Source: Streptomyces sp. NBC_00234
GTDB lineage: Bacteria; Actinomycetota; Actinomycetes; Streptomycetales; Streptomycetaceae
Assembly (NCBI RefSeq): GCF_036195325.1
Contig: NZ_CP108101.1
Span: forward strand, 2,852,001-2,916,000
DNA length: 64,000 nt
Direction of reading: 5' to 3'
A model generated the notes under the pieces. It was not told where the DNA came from and made no database searches. It saw nothing but the letters and a program-made list of their open reading frames with translations. Positions 17,030 to 27,000 of the stretch are shown in pieces. The translations under genes were made by a program, and so were the position numbers. How positions within the stretch are numbered: position 1 is the stretch's first letter; each line of letters begins with the position of its first letter.

Positions 17030-17087
17030 GGTTTCCGCCTCCGTAGCCCGGACATCCGTACATGTACCGATTGGAAGGACCACGCAC

Positions 17088-17876
17088 GTGAAGCTCGCAT
17101 TCTCGACCCTCGGAGTGCCGGGGACGCCGATCCCGGACGTCGTGCGGCTCGCCGCCGACCACGGCTATCAGGGGGTGGAGCTGCGCACCCACCCGGAGGA
17201 GCCGGTCCACCTGGGGCTCTCACCCGCCGAACGCGCGGACGTGGTGCAGGAGTTCAAGCGCGGCGGGGTGGAGATCCTGACCCTCGCCGGATACGTGCGG
17301 GTGGCGGCCGAGGGTGCGGACGAGCCCGTGATCGCCGAGCTCGCCGAGCTGGTCGAGCTGGCCCGGGACCTGGGGGCGCGGAACGTCCGGGTGTTCCCCG
17401 GCGGGGGCGACCAGGACCCGGAGGCGGCGGACGCCACGGCCGCCCGCCGGCTCGGTGCCGCCGCCCCGCACGCCGCCGACATGGGCGTACGGATCCTGCT
17501 GGAGACCCATGACTCGCACCGGGCGGGCGTCGACACGGCCCGGGTGGTGGCAGCCGTCGGACACGGTCACATCGGTGCGCTGTGGGACATCATGCACACC
17601 TGGCTGGCCGGCGAGGAACCGGCCGCCAGCCATGCGGTACTGGCCCCGCACCTGGGCTACGTACAGGTGAAGGACGTCGCGTCGGCGGACGACATCGAGC
17701 CCCTGCCGCTGGGCGCGGGCGTCCTGCCGCTCGGGGCGTGCCTGGACACCCTGGACCCGGACAGCTGGGTCTGCTGGGAGTACGAGAAGCGCTGGCACCC
17801 GGACGCGGCGGAGCTGCCGGGGCTGCTGGCCGCGGGACGCGAGCACCTGCTGCGGCTGGGAGCGCCGAAGCAGTAG
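17088..17876 (+). CDS. Second sugar phosphate isomerase/epimerase of the module
   Basis: A 262-residue AP-endonuclease-2-type TIM barrel. It starts KLAFSTLGVPGTPIPDVV; probable metal ligands are ILLETHDSHRAG (Glu), IGALWDIMHTW (Asp, His), YVQVKDVAS and CWEYEKRWHP (Glu). The GTG at 17088 has GGAAGGAC upstream. It shares little with the other isomerase at 12688 beyond the fold, so the two probably act on different intermediates. It is likely cotranscribed with the LacI gene, although a 10-bp palindrome, GTACATGTAC (17058-17067), lies in the gap. Confidence 0.8.
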   Translation: MKLAFSTLGVPGTPIPDVVRLAADHGYQGVELRTHPEEPVHLGLSPAERADVVQEFKRGGVEILTLAGYVRVAAEGADEPVIAELAELVELARDLGARNVRVFPGGGDQDPEAADATAARRLGAAAPHAADMGVRILLETHDSHRAGVDTARVVAAVGHGHIGALWDIMHTWLAGEEPAASHAVLAPHLGYVQVKDVASADDIEPLPLGAGVLPLGACLDTLDPDSWVCWEYEKRWHPDAAELPGLLAAGREHLLRLGAPKQ

Positions 17877-17883
17877 GCACCGG

Positions 17884-17921
17884 CGGCGGATCGGAGCCGT
17901 GACCCCGGCCTCGATCCGCCG
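17884..17921 (+). terminator. Candidate terminator after the isomerase gene
   Basis: CGGCGGATCG (17884-17893) pairs perfectly with CGATCCGCCG (17912-17921) around an 18-base loop. It starts seven bases after the stop of the plus-strand gene and lies tail to tail with the EamA gene, so it may serve both. Confidence 0.55.
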
Positions 17922-17967
17922 GAACAGGCCCTAGACCCCCGGCCCGGGTATGCCGGGCCGACCCGGT

Positions 17968-18876
17968 TCAGACCCGCGCCACCGGCGTCTCCGTCGGCGC
18001 GGGCAGGGCCGGGCGGGGGCGGCGCACTCCGGGCAGGGAGGTCAGCGCCACCCCGCCGACGAGCAGCGCCGCCGCGCACCACCGCAGCGGGCTCACCGAC
18101 TCGCCGAGCAGCAGCGCGGCCGAGGACATCCCGAAGACCGGCACGAGCAGCGTGAACGGGGCGACGGACGAGGCCGGGTGGTGGCGCAGGAGGAAGCCCC
18201 AGGCGCCGAAGCCGAACACCGTCGTGATCCAGGCGACGTAGAGGATGATGCCGGCGCCGCTCCAGTCGAGGGCGGCCAGCGCCTCCACATCGCGGTCCCA
18301 GCCCTCGAAGAGCAGGGAGAGGCCCAGCAGCGGCGGCACGGGCACGGTCGACACCCAGACCATGAAGTTGAGGGAGTCGGGCGGCGCGGCCTTGCGGGTC
18401 AGCACGTTCGACACGCCCCAGCAGGCCGCCGCCGCGATCACCAGGACGAAGGCGAGCACGGGGCCGCCCGCCCCTTCGTCGACCGCGGCCACCCCGATGC
18501 CGGCGAGCGCCACGGCCATGCCCAGCACCCGCACCCCGCCCGGCCGCTCGCCCAGCGTCAGGGCGGCGAAGAGCGCGGTGAAGACCGCCTGGACCTGGAG
18601 GACGAGGGAGGAGAGCCCGGCGGGCATCCCCTGGTCCATGCCGATGAAGAGGAGTCCGAACTTCGCCACCCCGAGGACCAGGCCGACGCCGACGATCCAC
18701 TTCCAGGCGACCTTGGGCCGCCCGACGAGGAACACCGCGGGCAGGGCCGCGACGAGGAAGCGCAGGGCGGAGAAGAGCAGCGGCGGGAAGTGGTCCAGGC
18801 CGATCTCGATGACGACGAAGTTCACACCCCAGACGGCGGCGACCAGCGCGGCCAGGGCGATGTGGAGGGGACGCAT
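17968..18876 (-). CDS. EamA/DMT-family transporter
   Basis: A 302-residue inner membrane protein with about ten hydrophobic segments in two repeats of five, the drug/metabolite transporter fold. It starts with the typical LVAAVWGVNFVVIEIGL, and the second repeat begins AAAACWGVSNVLTRKA. The ATG at 18876 is preferred to upstream codons because it gives the short cytoplasmic N-terminus normal for this family. It probably exports an amino acid or other small metabolite and is controlled by the divergent LysR gene. Confidence 0.85.
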   Translation of the reverse strand: MRPLHIALAALVAAVWGVNFVVIEIGLDHFPPLLFSALRFLVAALPAVFLVGRPKVAWKWIVGVGLVLGVAKFGLLFIGMDQGMPAGLSSLVLQVQAVFTALFAALTLGERPGGVRVLGMAVALAGIGVAAVDEGAGGPVLAFVLVIAAAACWGVSNVLTRKAAPPDSLNFMVWVSTVPVPPLLGLSLLFEGWDRDVEALAALDWSGAGIILYVAWITTVFGFGAWGFLLRHHPASSVAPFTLLVPVFGMSSAALLLGESVSPLRWCAAALLVGGVALTSLPGVRRPRPALPAPTETPVARV

Positions 18877-18904
18877 GCACCGAGCATCGGCCCCACGGAC
18901 CATG

Positions 18905-18935
18905 TAGCACCAGCGCGGATTTCTTCATGGTGCAA
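18905..18935. promoter_or_regulatory. LysR-type operator between the EamA and lysR-type genes
   Basis: TAGCACCA (18905-18912) and TGGTGCAA (18928-18935) form an inverted repeat with perfect 6-bp inner arms (GCACCA/TGGTGC) spaced 15 bp apart, in the 100-bp divergent gap. This matches the T-N11-A style site of LysR regulators that autoregulate while activating the neighbour. Confidence 0.65.
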
Positions 18936-18976
18936 TTAAGCGTTGCTCACGCTTCCTTTCGGCCTGCGAGGTACCG

Positions 18977-19897
18977 GTGCTCGATCTCTCCCGGCTGCGC
19001 GCCCTGCACGCGATCTCCGTCCACGGTTCCGTCGCGGGCGCCGCCGCCGCGCTCGGCTACACCCCGTCGGCGGTCTCCCAGCAGATCACCAAGCTGGAGC
19101 GGGAGACCCGGACGACGCTGCTCGAACGCCGCGGGCGCGGTGTCGCGCTGACCGAGGAGGCGCTCCATCTGGCCGCCACCGCGCAGCAGTTGCTGGCGAT
19201 CGTCGAGCAGGCGGAGACCACGCTGGAGGAGCGCAGGGGGCTGCCCACGGGGCGTCTGTCGATCGGGGCCTTCGCCTCGGCGGCGCGCGGCCTGCTGCCG
19301 GGCGTACTGGCGGAGCTGGACCGGGAGCACCCCGCCCTGGAGGCCCGGCTCACCGAGGTCGATCCGCACCTCTCGGTCGATCTGGTGGCCAGGGGCGTGA
19401 TCGACCTGGCGGTCGCGCACGACTGGGACATCGCCCCGCTGCCCGCCCCGGAAGGGGTCGCGCAGGCGGTGATCGGGGACGACCGCTGCGATCTGCTCGT
19501 GCCGGAGGGGCATCCGCTGGCCGGGCGCGAGGCGGTACGGCGCACGGAGCTGGCCAAGGAGCGGTGGATCTGCCAGCCACCGGGGACGGTCTGCCACGAC
19601 TGGCTCGTACGGACGCTGCGCGCCGCGGGCTACGAGCCGGACATCAGGCACCAGGCGGAGGAGAACCACACCCAGCTGGCCCTGGTCGCCGCCGGCCTCG
19701 GCGTCGCGATGATCCCCCGGCTGGGGCGGGGGCCGTTACCGGCGGGCGTGGTGGCGGTACGGCTCGATCCCGTACCGGTGCGGCGGCTGTACGCGCTGTG
19801 GCGCACGGAGGCCGCACGGCGGCCGGCGATCACGGCGGCGGTGGACGCACTGCGGGTGCGGGGCGCGGAGGCGGGGCTGACCTACGACAGGCCCTAG
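18977..19897 (+). CDS. LysR-family transcriptional regulator
   Basis: A 306-residue regulator with an N-terminal winged helix-turn-helix (AISVHGSVAGAAAALGYTPS followed by AVSQQITKLE) and a C-terminal periplasmic-binding-like effector domain from about residue 90 (GRLSIGAFASAARGLLPG). The GTG at 18977 follows GCGAGG. It is divergent from the EamA transporter across an inverted repeat; the usual arrangement suggests control of that transporter in response to its exported metabolite. Confidence 0.88.
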   Translation: MLDLSRLRALHAISVHGSVAGAAAALGYTPSAVSQQITKLERETRTTLLERRGRGVALTEEALHLAATAQQLLAIVEQAETTLEERRGLPTGRLSIGAFASAARGLLPGVLAELDREHPALEARLTEVDPHLSVDLVARGVIDLAVAHDWDIAPLPAPEGVAQAVIGDDRCDLLVPEGHPLAGREAVRRTELAKERWICQPPGTVCHDWLVRTLRAAGYEPDIRHQAEENHTQLALVAAGLGVAMIPRLGRGPLPAGVVAVRLDPVPVRRLYALWRTEAARRPAITAAVDALRVRGAEAGLTYDRP

Positions 19898-19969
19898 GTC
19901 GCCCGTTCGGACAAGCCGGGCTCCGGGCGGATTGATCGGGCGCCGCGCTCCTTTTCTGTGGCCGCACCC

Positions 19970-20018
19970 TTGACTGGTAGTTACTTTCCATATATCCGTA
20001 CAGTCTTGGAAGTTTCTT
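19970..20018 (+). promoter_or_regulatory. Promoter region of the GH3 gene with a direct repeat
   Basis: TTGACT at 19970-19975 is a plausible -35 and the AT-rich CATATATC around 19989-19996 a plausible -10. The region also carries two near-identical words, AGTTACTTTC (19979-19988) and AGTTTCTTTC (20011-20020), 32 bp apart, about three helical turns, which could be half sites for a repressor. Confidence 0.4.
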
Positions 20019-20039
20019 TCAGTACCGGAAGGAGCCCAC

Positions 20040-21869
20040 GTGCACCACCGCACCTCCAGGCGCGCCATCCTCACCGCCGCCGCGATCTCCGCCGCGGCAG
20101 CCGCGACCGGCGCCGTCGCCCCCGGCGCCGCCGCCGAGGAGTCCGGCAGCGCCTCCACGCACGACCGCCTCAGGCGGCTCATCTCCCGGATGAGTCTGGA
20201 GGAGAAGGTCGGCCAGCTCTTCGTGATGCGGGTGTACGGACATTCCGCCACCGAACCCGACCAGGCCGACATCGACGCCAACCTCGCCGAGATCGGGGTG
20301 CGTACGGCGGCCGAGCTGATCTCCACGTACCACGTCGGCGGGATCATCTACTTCGCCTGGGCCCACAACACCCGTGACCCGCACCAGATCGCCGAGCTCT
20401 CCAACGGCATCCAGCGGGCCGGGCTCGGGGGCTCCACCCCCGTACCGCTGCTGATCTCCACCGACCAGGAGCACGGCATCGTCTGCCGGGTCGGCGAACC
20501 CGCCACGCTGATGCCGGGCGCGATGGCGCTGGGCGCGGGCGGTTCCCTCTCCGACGCCCGTCTCGCGGGCCGGATCGCGGGCGCCGAACTGGCCGCCATC
20601 GGCATCAGGCAGAACTACGCGCCGGACGCCGACGTCAACGTCAACCCGGCCAACCCCGTGATCGGCGTACGCTCCTTCGGCTCCGATCCGCAGTCGGTGG
20701 CCGGCCTGGTCGCCGCCCAGGTGAAGGGGTACCAGAGCGCCGGGGTCGCCGCCACGGCCAAGCACTTCCCCGGCCACGGCGACACCAGCACCGACAGCCA
20801 CACCGGCATCCCGTACATCCACCACACCCGGGAGCAGTGGGCCGAGCTGGACGCCCCGCCGTTCCGGGCGGCGATCGCCGCGGGCATCGACTCGATCATG
20901 ACCGCGCACATCGTGGTGCCCGCGCTCGACGCCACGGAGGACCCGGCGACGCTCTCGCACCCGATCCTCACCGGGGTCCTGCGCGAGGAACTGGGCTACG
21001 ACGGCGTCGTGGTCACCGACGCGCTGAACATGGAGGGGGTGCGGACGAAGTACGGCGACGACCGGGTGCCCGTGCTCGCCCTCAAGGCGGGCGTCGACCA
21101 GCTGCTGAACCCGCCGAACCTCTCCGTCGCCTGGAACGCCGTCCTGGCGGCCGTGAAGAGCGGCGAGATCAGCGAGGCGCGGATCGAGGAGTCGATCCTG
21201 CGCATCCTGCGGCTGAAGGCGAAACTCGGGCTGTTCCGCGACCCGTTCGTGAGCAGCAGGGGCGTGGACACCGTCGTCGGCATCCCGTCCCACCTCGCCG
21301 CCGCCGACCGGATCGCCGAGCACACCACCACCCTGCTCGCCAACTCCGGTTCGCTGCTGCCCCTTTCACGCCGCACCCACAAGAACGTCCTCGTGGTCGG
21401 CGCCGATCCGGCCTCGCCCTCCGGCACGACGGGCCCGCCGACCGGCACGCTCGCCGCGGCCTTCGGCGAGCTCGGGTACACGGCGACCGCCCTGTCCACC
21501 GGCACGGCCCCCACCCAGGCGAAGATCGACGAAGCGGTGGCCGCGGCGCAGGGCAAGGACGCGGTGGTCGTGGGGACGTACAACGTCACGACGACCAGCA
21601 GCCAGCGCACGCTCGTCAGCGCGCTCGCGGCGACCGGCGTGCCGGTGATCGCCGTCGCCATCCGCAACCCGTACGACATCGCCCGGCTGGCCGGGACCGG
21701 ATACGCGGCGAGCCTCGCCACGTACTCCTGGACGGATGTCGAACTGCGGGCCGCGGTACGGGTCATCGCGGGCGTCGCCCGTCCCGAGGGCACGCTGCCG
21801 GTGCCCGTCCAGCGCGCGGACGACCCCACGCAGGTGCTCCACCCGGTCGGATACGGGCTCTCCTACTAG
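20040..21869 (+). CDS. Secreted glycoside hydrolase family 3, NagZ-like
   Basis: A 609-residue exported enzyme. Residues 1-32 form a probable Tat signal (HRTSRRAILTAAA followed by an Ala-rich core and AAAEE). The GH3 barrel contains KHFPGHGDTSTDSHTG, the NagZ-type motif that supplies the His/Asp acid-base dyad, and VVTDALNMEGV with the nucleophilic Asp. This points to beta-N-acetylglucosaminidase activity on cell wall or chitin fragments. A second alpha/beta sandwich domain follows from about residue 430. The GTG at 20040 has AAGGAG six bases upstream. Substrate is inferred from the motif. Confidence 0.88.
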   Translation: MHHRTSRRAILTAAAISAAAAATGAVAPGAAAEESGSASTHDRLRRLISRMSLEEKVGQLFVMRVYGHSATEPDQADIDANLAEIGVRTAAELISTYHVGGIIYFAWAHNTRDPHQIAELSNGIQRAGLGGSTPVPLLISTDQEHGIVCRVGEPATLMPGAMALGAGGSLSDARLAGRIAGAELAAIGIRQNYAPDADVNVNPANPVIGVRSFGSDPQSVAGLVAAQVKGYQSAGVAATAKHFPGHGDTSTDSHTGIPYIHHTREQWAELDAPPFRAAIAAGIDSIMTAHIVVPALDATEDPATLSHPILTGVLREELGYDGVVVTDALNMEGVRTKYGDDRVPVLALKAGVDQLLNPPNLSVAWNAVLAAVKSGEISEARIEESILRILRLKAKLGLFRDPFVSSRGVDTVVGIPSHLAAADRIAEHTTTLLANSGSLLPLSRRTHKNVLVVGADPASPSGTTGPPTGTLAAAFGELGYTATALSTGTAPTQAKIDEAVAAAQGKDAVVVGTYNVTTTSSQRTLVSALAATGVPVIAVAIRNPYDIARLAGTGYAASLATYSWTDVELRAAVRVIAGVARPEGTLPVPVQRADDPTQVLHPVGYGLSY

Positions 21870-21885
21870 CCGGGAAAAGGCCGAT

Positions 21886-21928
21886 GGGCCGCCTCCGCGG
21901 ATCCAGGTCGGATCCGCGGGGGCGGCCC
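21886..21928. terminator. Strong bidirectional terminator
   Basis: A 19-bp stem (21886-21904 with 21910-21928; one G-T wobble) closes on a 5-base loop. It sits between the convergent GH3 and S37 peptidase genes and can serve both strands. Confidence 0.85.
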
Positions 21929-21945
21929 ACTGCGGTGTCAGGGCG

Positions 21946-23424
21946 TCACGGACGCAGCGTGCCCTGGCCCCGCTCGGTCTTCGCGTCCCGCTTGTCCAGG
22001 CGCGCGTCGAACGCGGCGAGCGGCTTCGCCTTGGCCGGGTCGGCCTGAACGGCCGCCGGGGCGACCCCCGCCCAGCGCAGGATGGCCGCGATGGCCTCGG
22101 CCTTCTCGTCGGCGACGAGACCGGCCACCTTGGAGCCGTGGTTGCCGCCCGGCACGGTGTAGACGTAGCTGTCACGGGCGCCCGCGCCGAGGCGGAAGGG
22201 CTCCGCACCCCACGGGTCGTTCTCCCCGTAGACGTACATCATCCGGTTGGCGTTGTGCCGCACCCAGGTGTCCACGTCCCGCATCGCCCACGGCTGGAAC
22301 GTCATCGGGATGTCGCTCGGCACGAAGTTGCGCGGCGGCTGGTAGCCGTAGCGGCTCAGGTCGCCGAGCCACGGCTGCTTGATGTCGGGCGATCCGAGCT
22401 GGGTGCCGGCCTGGTAGTAGTACGGCGTGTAGTTCCCCAGGCCCTGGTCGGCATAGGCGGAGAAGCCGGAGATGCCGTCGATCGAGTCCCAGATCGCGTC
22501 GTCGGTGGCGTTGACGGCGTCGGCCGGGATGGCCTCGCAGTCGGCGAGGAGGCTGTACTGCCAGAACGCCCAGACGTAGTCCATGACCACGGCTTCGTAC
22601 GCCTTGTCGAGCGAGCCGACGGTGGTGAAGGTGTAGCCGTTCTCGGCGGCGTACGCCTCGTACTTCTTCTCCAGCGGCTCGCGGCGGACGAGCGCCTCGC
22701 GCTGCACACCGTTCAGCCGGTCGCGGCACTCCTTGGTGCCGACGTTGTCGAAGAACCGGTCGTACGCCGAGTCCTCCTTGTTCACCACGTCGTTGGGCGC
22801 GACGTAGGCGACGACGCCGTCCATGTCCTTCGGGTAGAAGCGCTCGAAGTACGTGGCGGTCATGCCGCCCTTGGAACCGCCGGTGGTCAGCCAGTTCTGC
22901 GTGTAGATCTTCTTCAGCGCCTTGAAGACCCGGTGCTGATCGGTGGCCGCCTGCCAGATGTCCAGCTTGGACCAGTCGGCGGGAGCCGGGCGGGACGGGG
23001 TGAAGAAGCGGTACTCCAGCGAGACCTGGTTGCCGTCGATGATCTGCGTCGGCTCACTGCGGCTGGGGTTGGTGGAGACGTTGTAGCCACTGGTGAAGAA
23101 GACCGTCGGCCGGGTCGTGTCCTTGTGCAGCAGGGTGATCCGCTGCTGGAACGTGCCCTTGGACGGGTTCCGGTGATCGACCGGCTGGGTGTAGTTGAGG
23201 ACGAAGTAGCGGTATCCGGGATACGGCTTCTCCTGGATCAGACTCATCCCCGGGATGGCCAGGATGCGGTCCTTGATGTCCTCGCTGACTGCTTCGCTGC
23301 TGATCGTGCTGCTCTGCGTCGCGGTCGGTTCCGCGGCGGTGGCCGCACCGGCCGAAGCTCCGGCCGCACTGACAGTGCCTATGAGCACCGCGAGCGACAG
23401 AAACCCTCTGAGCGCCTTGCGCAT
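21946..23424 (-). CDS. Secreted S37/S28-type prolyl tripeptidyl aminopeptidase
   Basis: A 492-residue exported serine peptidase resembling the prolyl tri/tetrapeptidyl aminopeptidases of Streptomyces. A Sec signal covers about residues 1-31 (RKALRGFLSLAVLIGTV ... AATAAEP). The catalytic serine is in TTGGSKGGMTA, the acid is likely in YVYGENDPWG and the histidine in VPGGNHGSKVA. It would trim N-terminal peptides from extracellular protein digests. The ATG at 23424 starts the signal peptide. It is monocistronic and ends against the shared terminator. Confidence 0.88.
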   Translation of the reverse strand: MRKALRGFLSLAVLIGTVSAAGASAGAATAAEPTATQSSTISSEAVSEDIKDRILAIPGMSLIQEKPYPGYRYFVLNYTQPVDHRNPSKGTFQQRITLLHKDTTRPTVFFTSGYNVSTNPSRSEPTQIIDGNQVSLEYRFFTPSRPAPADWSKLDIWQAATDQHRVFKALKKIYTQNWLTTGGSKGGMTATYFERFYPKDMDGVVAYVAPNDVVNKEDSAYDRFFDNVGTKECRDRLNGVQREALVRREPLEKKYEAYAAENGYTFTTVGSLDKAYEAVVMDYVWAFWQYSLLADCEAIPADAVNATDDAIWDSIDGISGFSAYADQGLGNYTPYYYQAGTQLGSPDIKQPWLGDLSRYGYQPPRNFVPSDIPMTFQPWAMRDVDTWVRHNANRMMYVYGENDPWGAEPFRLGAGARDSYVYTVPGGNHGSKVAGLVADEKAEAIAAILRWAGVAPAAVQADPAKAKPLAAFDARLDKRDAKTERGQGTLRP

Positions 23425-23517
23425 GCACCCTCCCCTTGATTCACGACATTCGCCGTGAACCTAGCGGGGGCAACACGTGCCACGCCAGACCCGGTTGTGC
23501 GATCTTTCAACAGGACG

Positions 23518-23907
23518 TCAGCAGAGGATCCATCCGGTGGAGGCCGAACTGCCCGCGACGGAGCCCGTCGCGCGGACGCAGCGGTGGAGTGCGTAGACCG
23601 TCACGGGGCCCGCCCGCGTCGTATAGCGGCCCTTGTCGACGACCGGACGGCCACCGCGCGCCTGGAGCTTGACGCTCATCGCGCGCCGGGCGCCGGGCCG
23701 CTTGGCGACGGTGACGGCGCAGACGTAGGCGCGGCTCTTGTAGACACGCAGCTCACCCTTGGCGAAGGCCACCGTCTTCGCAGGCCGGCCGGAACAGGCT
23801 CCGGCGGCCTGGGCGGGTGCGCCGAGGGCGAGGCCGACGGACGCGAGCAGCGGCAGGACGAGCAGATACGTCAGGGCGCGCTTCCTCCGGGACCGCACGG
23901 ATCCCAC
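23518..23907 (-). CDS. Small secreted protein with four cysteines, unknown function
   Basis: A 129-residue precursor. After SRRKRALTYLLVLPLLASVG and a signal peptidase site near APAQAAG, the mature protein is about 95 residues, very basic, with four cysteines (ACSGR, YVCAV, LHRCV and the terminal WILC), consistent with two disulfides. The GTG at 23907 is preceded by GGAGGATGCC; longer in-frame starts exist (for example near 23964) but would put charged sequence before the signal. It lies upstream of the peptidase gene but 93 bp away. I do not recognise the family. Confidence 0.65.
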   Translation of the reverse strand: MGSVRSRRKRALTYLLVLPLLASVGLALGAPAQAAGACSGRPAKTVAFAKGELRVYKSRAYVCAVTVAKRPGARRAMSVKLQARGGRPVVDKGRYTTRAGPVTVYALHRCVRATGSVAGSSASTGWILC

Positions 23908-24058
23908 GGCATCCTCCGCTCCCGACGGTCTCGATGACCTCAGCGGTCTCACCATCCCCATCGAACACATTGGCCCTACCCGAGACGTGCGCGTACATGC
24001 GTACGACGCACGTGGCCGTCCGAAGGTTGCACGCCGGCGGACCCACCTCCGCCCGCCC

Positions 24059-27000
24059 TCACACCGCCGCCGGTTCGTCCTCCCCGACGAAGGTGCGCCA
24101 CAGCCGGGCGTACTGCCCGTCCCTGGCCAGCAGTTCGTCATGGGTGCCGTCCTCGACGACCCGGCCGTGGTCCATCACCACGACCCGGTCCGCGCGGGCC
24201 GCCGTGGTCAGCCGGTGCGCCACGACCAGGGTGGTGCGGCGGCCGGTGAGCCGGTCGGTGGCCTGGTTGACCAGGGCCTCGGTGGCGAGGTCCAGTGCGG
24301 CGGTGGCCTCGTCGAGCAGCAGGATGTCCGGGTCGACCAGTTCGGCGCGGGCGAGTGCGATCAGCTGGCGCTGTCCGGCCGAGAGGTTGCGGCCCCGCTC
24401 GGCCACCTCGTGCAGATAGCCGTCCTCCAGCGTGGCGATCATCTCGTGCGCGCCCACCGCGCGCGCCGCCGCCTCCACCTGTGCGTCGGTGGCGTCGGGG
24501 AGCCCGTAGGCGATGGCGTCGCGGACCGTGCCCGCGAACAGGTACGCCTCCTGCGGCACGACTCCGAGGCGGTGCCGGTACGCGGTCATGTCGAGCTTGC
24601 GCAGATCGGTGCCGTCCGCCGTGACCCGGCCCGCCGTCGGGTCGTAGAACCGGGCGACGAGCTTGACGAGCGTGGACTTGCCCGCGCCCGTCTCCCCGAC
24701 GAAGGCCACCGTCTGGCCCGCCGGGACGCGCAGGTCGATCCCGGTGAGCGCCTCCTCCTCGCCGTTGTAGGCGAAGGACACGTCCTCGAAGGCGATCTCG
24801 CCGCGCAGCGACAGCACGTCCAGCGGCTCGTCGGGGTCGGCCGTGGACGTCCGCTCCTGGAGGAGTTCCTGGATGCGGCCGAGCGAGACCGTGGCCTGCT
24901 GGTAGCCGTCGAACACCTGGGAGAGCTGCTGCACGGGGGCGAAGAACAGCTCGATGTAGAGGAGGTACGCGACCAGCGCACCGGTGGTCAGCGTGCCGTT
25001 GTCGACGCGGCCCGCACCGACGATGAGCACGGCTGCGGCGGCCACGGACGACAGCAGCTGGACGAACGGGAAGTAGACCGAGATCAGCCACTGGCCACGC
25101 ACCCGGGCCTCGCGGTAGTGGTCGCTGCTCGCTGCGTACCGCTCGGAACCGTCCCGCTCGCGGCGGAACGCCTGCACGATCCGCAGTCCGGAGACGGACT
25201 CCTGGAGGTCGGCGTTGACGGCGCTGATCCGCTCACGGGCCAGCTCGTACGCCGCGACGCTCTTGCGGCGGAAGAAGAACGTCCCGACCACCAGGACGGG
25301 CAGGGTGGCGAAGACGACCAGGGCCAGCTGGACGTCGAGGACGAGCAGGGCGACCATGATGCCGAAGAAGGTGACGACGGAGACGAAGGCCGTGACCAGT
25401 CCGGTCTGGAGGAACGTGGACAGCGCGTCCACGTCCGTCGTCATCCGGGTCATGATCCGGCCGGTCAGCTCGCGCTCGTAGTAGTCGAGGCCCAGCCGCT
25501 GGAGCTGCGCGAAGATCTTGAGGCGGAGCGAGTACAGGACGCGCTCACCGGTGCGGCCCGTCATCCGGGTCTCGCCGATCTGCGCGAGCCACTGCACGAG
25601 CACGACGAACAGGGCGAGCCCGGAGGCCGCCCAGACCGCGCCGAGCGCCAGCTGGGTGACGCCCTCGTCGATGCCGTGCCGGATCAGTACGGGCAGGAGC
25701 AGGCCCATGCCCGCGTCGATGCCGACGAGTCCCAGGCTCACCAGCAGCGGCAGCCCGAAGCCCCGCAGCAGCCTGCGCAGGCCGTAGGACTCCTCGGCCC
25801 GTACGGCGCTCGCCTCGTCGATGTCCGGGGTGTCCGTGGCCGGCGGCAGTGCGTCGACCTGGGCCAGCAGCTCGGGGGTGGCGGGCATCCCGTCCGCCGC
25901 CGTGCCGCGCGGCTCGTCCTTGCGGATCCACAGCTCGGGGGTGATGCCGTGCTCGGCGTCGAACTCGGCCTCCATCTCCTCCTGGAGCATCCGGTCGTCC
26001 TCGCGCACGTCCGCCCTGACCGGCCGGTGGCCGGGCGAGGTGGAGCCGAGCTCGTCCGGGTCGGTGAGGAGACGACGGTAGAGCGCGGAGCGCCCCTCCA
26101 GCTCCTCGTGCGTACCGATGTCGGCGAGCCGGCCCTCGTCGAGGACGGCGATCCGGTCGGCGAGGCCGAGCGTGGAGCGGCGGTGGGCGATCAGGAGCGT
26201 GGTGCGGCCCGCCATCACCTGCTTGAGGGCCTCGTGGATCTCGTGCTCGACCCGGGCGTCCACGGCGGACGTGGCGTCGTCCAGGAGCAGCAGACGGGGG
26301 TCGGTGAGGATGGCGCGGGCGAGCGCGACCCGCTGGCGCTGGCCGCCGGAGAGGGTGAGCCCGTGCTCGCCGACCTTGGTGTCGTAGCCCTTGGGCAGAT
26401 CCGCGATGAAGCCGTGGGCCTGCGCGGAGCGCGCGGCCTCCTCGATCTGTTCCTGGGTGGCGTCCGGGAATCCGTACGCGATGTTGGCCCGGACGGTGTC
26501 GGAGAACAGGAAGCTGTCCTCCGGTACGAGCCCGATGGCGGCCCGCAGGGAGTCCTGGGTGAGCTCGCGGACGTCGTGGCCGCCGACCAGGACGGCGCCG
26601 TGCGTCACGTCGTAGAAGCGGGGCAGCAGGAGCGAGACGGTCGACTTGCCGCTGCCGGAGGCGCCGACGAGGGCGACGGTCTCACCGGGCTCGATGGTCA
26701 GCGAGAAGCCGTCGAGGACGGGGCGCTCCTCGTCATACCCGAAGCGGACGTCGTCGAACTCGACGCGCGCCGGGGCGTCGGCCGGGAGTTCCTTCGTGCC
26801 GTCCTGCATGGTCGGCTCGGTGTCGATGAGCTCCAGTACGCGTTCCACACCGGCCCTGGCCTGCTGGCCGACGGTGAGGACCATGGCGAGCATCCGGACC
26901 GGGCCGACGAGCTGGGCGAGATAGGCGGAGAAGGCGACGAACGTGCCGAGAGTGATCTCCCCCCGGGTGGCGAGCCAGCCGCCGAGCGCCAGCATCGCGA

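Noticed and set aside
17058..17067. 10-bp palindrome GTACATGTAC between the LacI gene and the second isomerase
   Set aside because: Short, not matching the module's operator, and lying between two codirectional genes; could be chance in a GTAC-rich stretch.
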